NCBI GenBank assembly: GCA_009767595.1
Contig: VSDK01017448.1
Span: forward strand, 652,074-716,073
Direction: 5' to 3'
Length of the DNA: 64,000 bases
Origin: Symbiodinium kawagutii
Lineage: Eukaryota; Sar; Dinophyceae; Suessiales; Symbiodiniaceae
The number at the start of each line of letters is the position of its first letter. Position 1 is the stretch's first letter. Both the position numbers and the translations under genes were made by a program. Below, one piece after another: positions 63,394-64,000 of this stretch. The notes under the pieces are model-generated. The model was not told where the DNA came from. It saw nothing but the letters and a program-made list of their open reading frames with translations, and made no database searches.

Positions 63394-64000
63394 AATGGTG
63401 CTGATGATGAACCTCATTAGATGGAAAGACTCCAATGGTTGGACAGTGGCTGTGGTGCAGGTTCAAGTTCACCCCGGACCATGGCACCATTGCTGTTGCT
63501 TGGCGGCAGAGTTGGAGGAAAGCAAATTCGCCTTGGTAAGCAGCAGACACCTATTTCGATGTATCTCAGAGGGCTATCATGCGACACTTAGTACCTGTGA
63601 GCGAACATGTGTAGGGGATAGCGCAAACACTGTTGGCCCCTGGCTGGTTAGAATAGAAGATGGGCATAGATGGGCTATTCCTTCCCCTGATGGTGCACAG
63701 TTACACGCCTTTTTGGCAATCTGCACCTTCGAATTGCACATGGATATGTGTATATGATATTATCGGTATATCATAGCATGGATGTGCCATGGATGTATCA
63801 TGCATGTCATGTGGGTGTCATGCATATGACATGCTTCTTGCACATACATGTAAAGCAGACGTCAAGCATAGGCCATGCACTTAGCACGCATGTATCACAC
63901 ACACAGATCATAGAATGGGTACATGAGCTATGGTTCATCTTTATAGTAATTGCCATCAACATTGAAAGGTCATCCATTCGGAAGATAGAGATCATAGCAA
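24090..64000 (+). CDS. HYDIN: HYDIN-like giant axonemal protein, 5' part, spliced, runs off the right edge
   Basis: HYDIN is a roughly 5000-residue protein of the ciliary central-pair apparatus (C2b projection), built of many ASH/MSP-like beta-sandwich domains. Recognised exons: 24090-24154, 27379-27411, 30321-30381, 30858-30905, 35502-35530, 36719-36785, 43921-43982, 45654-45676, 46643-46693, 48902-48997, 50033-50078, 50378-50430, 51100-51158, 52978-53074, 55153-55225, 56464-56523, 57207-57252 (tentative), 59020-59078, 59690-59744, 60116-60166, 60614-60685, 61988-62026, 62637-62698, 63461-63491. In order they read like HYDIN residues of about 60-450, for example [77 protein letters not shown], and [11 protein letters not shown]. 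Both the order and most phases agree. The start codon was not found, and a piece between exons 43921 and 45654 is missing. Introns hold a nested gene and a retroelement pair. Confidence 0.9.
24155..27378. other. HYDIN intron region, 3.2 kb
   Basis: By comparison with HYDIN, one or more small exons (for the MSLTTEQRL to DMSETTHQKF part) should lie here. A GC-rich patch at about 25545-25615 is a candidate but I could not fix its frame. Otherwise the minisatellite and repeated GCCAACCATTATT motifs near 27060-27150. Confidence 0.5.
25436..25512. repeat. 14-bp minisatellite
   Basis: Four to five copies of the unit CAACCGGGGGTGG in tandem, flanked by CCAGGGG. Confidence 0.9.
27379..27411 (+). CDS. 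HYDIN: HYDIN-like exon b, 33-nt micro-exon
   Basis: [10 protein letters not shown] corresponds to STVDLDQALF. The donor is GA at 27412 and joins in phase to [12 protein letters not shown] of the next exon. Confidence 0.65.
27521..27573. repeat. (GAT)n microsatellite
   Basis: About 17 GAT units in the HYDIN intron after exon b. Confidence 0.96.
29493..29623. repeat. (TCATTG)n microsatellite up to a gap
   Basis: Hexamer array cut by the gap at 29624. Confidence 0.95.
29624..29796. other. Assembly gap (173 N)
   Basis: Gap between a TCATTG array and a TTG/CTG array, so it is almost certainly repeat sequence. Confidence 0.99.
29797..29845. repeat. (TTG)n/(CTG)n microsatellite
   Basis: TTG then CTG units directly behind the gap. 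Confidence 0.95.
30321..30381 (+). CDS. HYDIN: HYDIN-like exon c
   Basis: [20 protein letters not shown] corresponds to FPSEIIFQNYTPCEVYEV, the first strand of the first ASH domain. The donor is GC at 30382. Confidence 0.82.
30858..30905 (+). CDS. HYDIN: HYDIN-like exon d
   Basis: [16 protein letters not shown] corresponds to VPLILRNNDKIPRLVK. GT donor at 30906, followed by the 4.6-kb intron that holds the nested membrane protein gene. Confidence 0.87.
31550..33232 (+). CDS. Multi-pass membrane protein of a dinoflagellate-expanded family (560 aa, intronless)
   Basis: A single open frame with no introns inside a HYDIN intron, on the same strand. The first hundred residues are hydrophilic and begin with Ser/Glu/Gly repeats. 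Hydrophobic segments lie near residues 118-138, 160-176, 246-305 (two or three spans), 383-435 (two spans), 463-492 and 510-530, so at least seven membrane spans are likely. Between spans 2 and 3, at about residues 180-240, is a cytosolic segment with [18 protein letters not shown], then [20 protein letters not shown]. This block, in which a short TIR-like fold ends in WxxRLWCxFELA, is a hallmark of a very large family in Symbiodiniaceae, of unknown function. The last 17 residues differ from the tandem 3' copy that follows and may be a replacement caused by the duplication. An intronless gene inside a heavily split one suggests retroposition (inference). Confidence 0.8.
   Translation: MAYSDDSSEGSSEGSGEDCSEDRSYIAGAGEGSRAALQMVPRVAQLVGRMAITKPEVLRVTRACQAFQNCAEAFRSEDKQFYDRSHRGENIPRFWSHSWHGSSWAKVLTLMELYNGWASIAVGTFAASVAMALFSNDLLPGFSRAVPGAEAILWSPWSMATGLVVSVTCFIFWRPQQEVFFDRVCISEDPELKAHAILSLAGMLKNSKEMLVLWDPSWSDRLWCLFELAAFLKCKKTEGKEKVLIVRPTFVGPCSIAAFLAVCAAMLGLTTLPMPLGFGLVFLIPLVGLMFFGGVVGVFALATFRAYFRSVQILEEKLRSKTFDTVRSSCCEINHINSSGRPVPCDRLIVEQCVTMWFGSIQAFEESFRSELSDVITEELRQNVFTQGWILKVSMPILWAFMDFVATNINIGHWAIATEGSVLCLVVCVLCAPMFGEFGIFLTRRYCRRATCCGGGVFADVLVNLALILALEVIAALMGGLLLATYSTFHSSPASVRGFAVFGAFWSLYIVTQAVKVVYLMWTRRKAMEKSPTNSQAGSKVIGRPRFDENVLVASSRMSL
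33208..33554 (+). pseudogene. Tandem partial copy of the 3' end of the membrane protein gene
   Basis: From about 33208 to 33480 the sequence repeats 32917-33190 with scattered substitutions and small indels. It includes the stretch coding for the last membrane span and [15 protein letters not shown] (here [15 protein letters not shown]). It continues with an alternative tail ([20 protein letters not shown]) ending at 33552-33554, which may be the original C-terminus of the parent gene. No start of its own is seen. Confidence 0.72.
33864..33957. repeat. (CATC)n/(AATC)n microsatellite
   Basis: About 17 CATC units and five AATC units behind the tandem copy of the membrane protein gene. Confidence 0.95.
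34195..34273. repeat. Short inverted-repeat element related to family 1
   Basis: 14-bp perfect ends, GGTTTCTGATTAGT and ACTAATCAGAAACC, about 50 bases apart. The inner part (ACCCCCCCTAAAGTAATGA) resembles family 1, so this may be a diverged member. Confidence 0.6.
34328..34366. repeat. Short hairpin-forming palindrome
   Basis: CTACCAAGGCCGCA and TGCGGCCTTGGTAG flank about 11 bases. A GC-rich stem in an AT-rich intron. Confidence 0.8.
35502..35530 (+). CDS. HYDIN: HYDIN-like exon e, 29-nt micro-exon
   Basis: [10 protein letters not shown] corresponds to VVEESSPYFKV. CAG acceptor, GT donor at 35531 in phase 2. Confidence 0.77.
36719..36785 (+). CDS. HYDIN: HYDIN-like exon f
   Basis: [20 protein letters not shown] then DK. 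It links SPFFE to IAPGMEVSY in phase on both sides. GT donor at 36786. Its intron received the retroelement pair. Confidence 0.72.
36960..37192 (+). repeat. 5' terminal repeat A, copy 1
   Basis: Identical to 39411-39643. It opens with ATGAT, contains four iterations of a CACTGCACTCTGAG-like unit (about 37025-37040, 37052-37067, 37088-37103, 37120-37134), and stops exactly at the recombinase start codon. Confidence 0.95.
37193..38740 (+). CDS. Tyrosine recombinase (DIRS/YR-retroelement type), 515 aa
   Basis: The enzyme would integrate a circular DNA form by strand exchange at a short core. The catalytic set is visible in order: Arg301 in ACLRFSDAQ, His415 and Arg419 in TLHACWRLL, His440 in VLGHWG and Tyr451 in LRYDTSR. 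The 11-residue spacing from His to Tyr is normal for the family. The N-terminal 230 residues are mainly helical and would form the core-binding domain. After Tyr451 a proline-rich stretch (about residues 478-494) leads to the stop. The +1 frame then continues with a conserved-looking zinc-type segment, so the protein may originally have been longer. The ATG is the first base after terminal repeat A. Base composition is richer in G and C than the host introns around it. Confidence 0.88.
   Translation: MAASLPRSPRFLWAFGGGEPCDELKLILDREHIDSGALLADAFSCLGRLQDFAEANRCSAQATSQLAVAWARAHAAADAWARCGPRISKPCVMPLCSGAIVSGNPEAFTAKSLEDKALATVLDRAISVAWRIGASVGLLPELLAELKQVPEVNRLLRLILLGASGAVNTWRASVRAVERLERWSLSHGLSLPELSGTRLAQFLSDAAEGGHSVPTSLRAGLKLMSDALLLKWPLEHPVVLAICRLAKRSSLDAVAQHDRSSPCLTVEQLQHLEAIGCDGQHPLALRWGALLGCFLAHACLRFSDAQRSERIQLGHASLYGYCWRSKRRRTGFPFAALRAGFSAHPWAEQLMDFLTQFENQHGLQLDFVLPQFGVQLHKPLLRPATYSCAVGLLRQALRLPPLSLSEAASHQVTLHACWRLLPTLAGQMLMSIESRRVLGHWGPRSAEPLRYDTSRCVSELAYKVQVSSRVIAGWRPGADFEPPPPLPTEPPPPLPEQPRSAAGSCRTEQRLGCQH
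38718..39095 (+). CDS. Probable C-terminal extension of the recombinase in the +1 frame
   Basis: The frame open from about 38604 to 39095 codes downstream of the recombinase stop for [20 protein letters not shown], then a FFSCGACA segment and a serine-rich tail. The CGWRF...CxxC pattern looks like a small zinc-binding domain that I associate with dinoflagellate YR elements. Reaching it from the recombinase frame needs a one-base shift somewhere in about 38690-38735. Whether this is decay, a sequencing error or programmed frameshifting cannot be told here. Confidence 0.5.
   Translation, partial: SGWVANTKPHVKGRPRCVHILAKPGVTKCGWRFGMTSRTPQEFFISKPEGSAFFSCGACAAPSAFQNLSDAGDMPQQPKRGCRRAASSGLAGASASSASSDPSDSASVVSSSVSEGSSDSSSSSS
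39324..39415 (+). repeat. 3' terminal repeat B, copy 1
   Basis: 92 bp, the same as 43318-43409 apart from one A/G difference. It ends in ATGAT, which is shared with the start of repeat A copy 2. Confidence 0.93.
39411..39643 (+). repeat. 5' terminal repeat A, copy 2
   Basis: 233 of 233 bases identical to 36960-37192, including all four CACTGCACTCTGAG-like units. Sequence after 39643 has no similarity to module 1. Confidence 0.95.
39671..40165 (+). pseudogene. Gag-like N-terminal domain, frame-shifted
   Basis: The first frame from ATG 39671 reads [20 protein letters not shown] and continues to a Pro-rich stretch. The next recognisable part, [20 protein letters not shown] then [20 protein letters not shown], is in the -1 frame, open from before 39853. 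The shift falls in the C-rich runs at about 39833-39867, where an indel would be easy. This domain pair recurs upstream of reverse transcriptases in dinoflagellate elements (from memory of the family). It probably packages element RNA. Confidence 0.55.
40166..40384 (+). other. Possible 219-nt intron inside the Gag gene
   Basis: The left frame ends with a stop at 40270-40272 and the next Gag part begins downstream in the same frame. A GT at 40166-40167 and an AG at 40383-40384 would join CGT codons in phase (NSR then QSLGSG) and remove the stop. The stretch has T-rich and TA-rich tracts. This is an inference from sequence; simple insertion of foreign DNA is the alternative. Confidence 0.35.
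40339..40959 (+). CDS. Gag-like protein with CCCH-like zinc finger
   Basis: The open frame continues the Gag-like region with a predicted helical domain ([40 protein letters not shown]) and a basic linker. At about residues 164-198 comes a zinc-finger segment, [19 protein letters not shown], followed by [17 protein letters not shown]. This Cys-His spacing resembles CCCH fingers found in place of the retroviral knuckle in many dinoflagellate elements. It would bind element RNA. The true start may lie at 39671 through splicing and a frameshift. It is separated from the RT frame by one in-frame TGA (40957-40959). Confidence 0.72.
   Translation: MSEPASSCLHFVSLSGQSLGSGIFLEHGVAKGTDLTTTVYGFWLSLSVLMNAYILVGVDGWCSMQVAADYLELVEEKLWHPRSPGLQAVADVELRHRLRWVELTRGPEGLTLGEAIKTSVSELAGAWQYGPEFPVPASPQGLKRKQPEKDKEYTIQESKGGVAICHLWNQGKCKDGEKCPHNRLHICDIKGCGKSHRRIDHRKGGA
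40960..43239 (+). CDS. Reverse transcriptase - RNase H polyprotein (DIRS-like)
   Basis: The frame is open from directly behind the TGA at 40957-40959; the first ATG is at 40984, giving 751 residues. It converts element RNA to DNA and degrades the RNA strand. Counted from that ATG, RT motif A is at Asp364 in [12 protein letters not shown] and the catalytic YVDD box is at 435-438. The RNase H residues are Asp600 (YSDGEG), Glu643 (HRIEAVG), Asp668 (FFIDNQSA) and Asp717 (NIIDKAS). The RNase H domain runs close to the C-terminus, as in DIRS elements. No protease, endonuclease or integrase is seen. The frame is intact over its whole length, consistent with a young and possibly active copy. Translation could use readthrough of the TGA or re-initiation. 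Confidence 0.9.
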   Translation, partial: SAVARGQLVSMEVFPGICDEKGFEPVSESCQKPFPQHGNQCVSSCIDRSVHPFPAAPALRLGPDPEAFLQLNEHSDRFCPSRGRSLTATSLTASTGLQPLGRALPPLLPKGLEPDEHWRRACFDTKHPLAQLPALPASLMAAIKRIQQMGSAVVQWRAAQLVRIRHLAQQLAGVQERWQQSLHPQVRRIIGAWHLPLLHVLAQEAGSQDKFFNLDYSTGLPCVGRAAHFFVLQPKITKASMTVDELVQQAPRRNAQLLAAVRSSGDDELDRASLLKTEQELDAGLMLGPWDPSSVPSWVTVVSRRFPIWEHHGAQSERKCRNIDEMSESLLNSTVEDFETYIPHGIEHILALVRMLQQVFSLDMKLAGYTADFKAAYRQIAVCPQQHRFQGIAWWDWKRGQVMVGVLTALAFGSRRSPANWGRLVSMLMTIARHHLALLVLDYVDDVNSVEPAFCAESSREAWIELVELLGLVLDPRKCSPAAVDQFDSLGVRWTLNDPGGLVQVSPGRIASLQSDIQSVLDANLLYPGHAARLRGKLGFAVVAAFGRFGRAQLSALKRRQYSVGLKDFKLTPVLISQLQWWSARLASIPARGIPRAPAAQFLVAYSDGEGAGQVAVSLTFLDRRTQFCSTTVPPALLSRWGNSQNIHRIEAVGPSILFLTWPFHLRGQLLLFFIDNQSALGSMIGGWSNESVLNDITSLTWALVADFQCHVFFEYVPSASNIIDKASRAVSDEDFEIYRSRGWVQISACTPWHLLAID
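43318..43409 (+). repeat. 3' terminal repeat B, copy 2
   Basis: Matches 39324-39415 with one difference. It ends with ATGAT, followed directly by host sequence GATGGGTTGATG. Confidence 0.93.
43498..43594. repeat. MITE-like family 1, copy d
   Basis: TATTTCTCAAAATAGGGGAC at the left, CCCAATTTTAAGAAACCCC at the right. It lies just beyond the retroelement pair. Confidence 0.82.
43921..43982 (+). CDS. HYDIN: HYDIN-like exon g
   Basis: [20 protein letters not shown] corresponds to VAPGVPSIFRILFTPEENKDY. CAG acceptor. The donor is either GT at 43983 or an earlier GA or GC site; phase to the next found exon is unresolved. Confidence 0.85.
45654..45676 (+). CDS. HYDIN: HYDIN-like exon h, 23-nt micro-exon
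   Basis: VTEREEF joins SVPIRASGG of the next exon; HYDIN reads VTEREKFIVPIKARG. Acceptor AAG, GT donor at 45677. Confidence 0.77.
45733..45762. repeat. (GTAG)n microsatellite
   Basis: Seven GTAG units just after HYDIN exon h. Confidence 0.9.
46643..46693 (+). CDS. HYDIN: HYDIN-like exon i
   Basis: [16 protein letters not shown] corresponds to VPIKARGARAILDFPD. The donor is GC at 46694. Confidence 0.92.
47221..47415. repeat. (ACAACG)n/(CAA)n microsatellite
   Basis: Hexamer-derived array ending in about 14 CAA units. Confidence 0.95.
48068..48182. repeat. MITE-like family 1, copy e
   Basis: GGGTTTCTCAAGTCACAGGG at the left, CTCCCTATTTTGAGAACCCC at the right, with the TTTATAGTAATAAACCAAC core. 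Confidence 0.82.
48902..48997 (+). CDS. HYDIN: HYDIN-like exon j
   Basis: [20 protein letters not shown] then [11 protein letters not shown] corresponds to CPVKYSTQKILLVRNIGNKNAVFHIKTCRPF. GT donor at 48998. Confidence 0.92.
50033..50078 (+). CDS. HYDIN: HYDIN-like exon k
   Basis: [16 protein letters not shown] corresponds to SIEPAIGTLNVGESMQ. Phase 2 in and phase 0 out; GC donor at 50079. Confidence 0.86.
50378..50430 (+). CDS. HYDIN: HYDIN-like exon l
   Basis: [18 protein letters not shown] corresponds to LEVEFEPQSVGDHSGRLIV. GA donor at 50431. Confidence 0.82.
51100..51158 (+). CDS. HYDIN: HYDIN-like exon m
   Basis: [19 protein letters not shown] corresponds to TGEKVFVSLYGAAIDMNI, the end of an ASH domain. 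A GA donor at 51159 is the best fit. Confidence 0.76.
52978..53074 (+). CDS. HYDIN: HYDIN-like exon n
   Basis: [20 protein letters not shown] then VPIDF corresponds to EKTYISLANQRTITIHNRSNIIAHF. GT donor at 53075. Confidence 0.9.
54468..54568. repeat. MITE-like family 1, copy f (diverged)
   Basis: GGCTTCTTCAAATAAAGGAC at the left, GTCCCCCATTTTTGAGAAGC at the right. Confidence 0.75.
55016..55025. other. Assembly gap (10 N)
   Basis: Ten N flanked on both sides by CTGCTGA, so the gap may be a false join of overlapping ends. Confidence 0.97.
55153..55225 (+). CDS. HYDIN: HYDIN-like exon o
   Basis: [18 protein letters not shown] corresponds to KVFATQQEEDREKYRACD, the start of the acidic linker. 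GT donor at 55226. Confidence 0.72.
56464..56523 (+). CDS. HYDIN: HYDIN-like exon p (acidic/basic linker)
   Basis: [20 protein letters not shown], a low-complexity linker in the right place and phase. GC donor at 56524. Linkers are not conserved, so identity depends on position. Confidence 0.62.
56595..56667. repeat. Perfect 24-bp inverted repeat
   Basis: 56595-56618 and 56644-56667 are exact complements (GCTATGTCTTTTGTTGGTTG core), with a 25-base spacer. Confidence 0.9.
57207..57252 (+). CDS. HYDIN: HYDIN-like exon q (tentative)
   Basis: [14 protein letters not shown] lies where HYDIN has LLREHLSVLSRTFANQ. The acceptor CAG is clear; the 3' edge is not. Confidence 0.42.
57497..57830. repeat. 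(AGTAAT)n/(AGTCAT)n microsatellite
   Basis: Over 300 bases of hexamer repeat with variants. All long frames across it are low-complexity shadows. Confidence 0.96.
59020..59078 (+). CDS. HYDIN: HYDIN-like exon r
   Basis: [20 protein letters not shown] corresponds to DSKLFFNNVFTVEPLEGDVW. GT donor at 59079, phase 2. Confidence 0.93.
59690..59744 (+). CDS. HYDIN: HYDIN-like exon s
   Basis: [18 protein letters not shown] corresponds to PNSSAEITVYFNPLEAK. GT donor at 59745. Confidence 0.87.
59786..59888. repeat. MITE-like family 1, copy g
   Basis: The best preserved copy: GGTGGTTTCTCAAAATAGGG at the left and CCCATTTTGAGAAACCACC at the right are almost perfect complements. Confidence 0.88.
60116..60166 (+). 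CDS. HYDIN: HYDIN-like exon t
   Basis: [17 protein letters not shown] corresponds to LYQQTIYCDILGRE. GT donor at 60167. Confidence 0.85.
60249..60310. repeat. (GATA)n microsatellite
   Basis: About 15 GATA units just after HYDIN exon t. Confidence 0.96.
60614..60685 (+). CDS. HYDIN: HYDIN-like exon u
   Basis: [20 protein letters not shown] then LD corresponds to LPLRIKGEGMGPKIHFNFELLD. GC donor at 60686. Confidence 0.95.
60964..61066 (-). repeat. MITE-like family 2, copy c (inverted)
   Basis: GGGTCAAAACC ... CCCCTGGTTCCCCTATCATT ... ATGACCC is the reverse complement of copies a and b. A fragment of the same family follows at about 61118-61155. Confidence 0.7.
61450..61493. repeat. (TA)n microsatellite
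   Basis: TA array with one G interruption; a second TA-rich run lies at 61662-61705. Confidence 0.95.
61579..61660. repeat. Perfect inverted repeat of about 25 bp
   Basis: AACAAAATGGCACAGACCATG at 61583-61603 and its exact complement at 61634-61654, extended by A and T runs. Confidence 0.9.
61988..62026 (+). CDS. HYDIN: HYDIN-like exon v, 39 nt
   Basis: [13 protein letters not shown] corresponds to IGKVFTGSAHCYE. GC donor at 62027. Confidence 0.94.
62637..62698 (+). CDS. HYDIN: HYDIN-like exon w
   Basis: [20 protein letters not shown] corresponds to AILYNKGSIDALFNMTPPTS. GT donor at 62699. Confidence 0.9.
63279..63395. repeat. (GAT)n/(GAG)n microsatellite
   Basis: Two GAT arrays separated by GAG units, close upstream of HYDIN exon x. 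Confidence 0.96.
63461..63491 (+). CDS. HYDIN: HYDIN-like exon x, 31-nt micro-exon (last seen)
   Basis: [10 protein letters not shown] corresponds to FVFSPKEGII. GC donor at 63492 is likely. No further exon was recognised before the window ends. Confidence 0.8.

Overview
The window looks like nuclear DNA of a dinoflagellate, probably of the Symbiodiniaceae/Suessiales type. The case rests on features read directly from the sequence: two genes on the same strand broken into very small exons (23-97 nt) in introns of 0.2-7 kb; intron starts that are often GC or GA rather than GT; acceptors of the form AG|G; dense microsatellites; and a multi-membrane-span protein with the [12 protein letters not shown] motif typical of a large dinoflagellate family. 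No alignment could be run. Gene identities come from reading exon translations against family sequences known to me, and splice sites were chosen where phase and family length agree.

Region 1 (about 1.5-21.2 kb, + strand) is a gene for the B''-gamma regulatory subunit of protein phosphatase 2A (PPP2R3C/G5PR; TONNEAU2/FASS in plants). Twenty-five exons, four or five of them tentative, give about 440 residues, close to the usual length. The C-terminus is complete (stop at 21244-21246). Region 2 (about 24 kb to the right edge, + strand) is the 5' part of a HYDIN-type gene, the giant ciliary central-pair protein built of ASH (ASPM/SPD-2/Hydin) domains. Twenty-four short exons follow the order of the HYDIN N-terminal part; the gene runs out of the window. 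The two genes lie head to tail, and both act at basal bodies or axonemes in other organisms.

Two insertions sit inside HYDIN introns. The intron at 30906-35501 holds an intronless 560-residue membrane protein gene (31550-33232), whose 3' end is followed by a diverged tandem copy of itself. The intron at 36786-43920 holds the most unusual object of the window: two retroelement modules joined head to tail. Module 1 (36960-39410) encodes only a tyrosine recombinase. Module 2 (39411-43409) encodes Gag with a CCCH-like finger, reverse transcriptase and RNase H. Both start with the same 233-bp sequence, identical at every base, and end with the same 92-bp sequence (one mismatch), and all three junctions carry ATGAT. 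This fits serial integration of two circles by a tyrosine recombinase, and suggests a two-part DIRS-like element in which recombinase and reverse transcriptase travel on separate units sharing ends.

The rest is intron or intergenic sequence with microsatellites, at least seven copies of a roughly 100-bp inverted-repeat element (a MITE-like family with GGTTTCTCAAAATAGGGG ends), a second small family with GGGTCAA ends, several perfect 24-bp inverted repeats, and three assembly gaps (14032-14197, 29624-29796, 55016-55025). I saw no rRNA, tRNA or CRISPR array.
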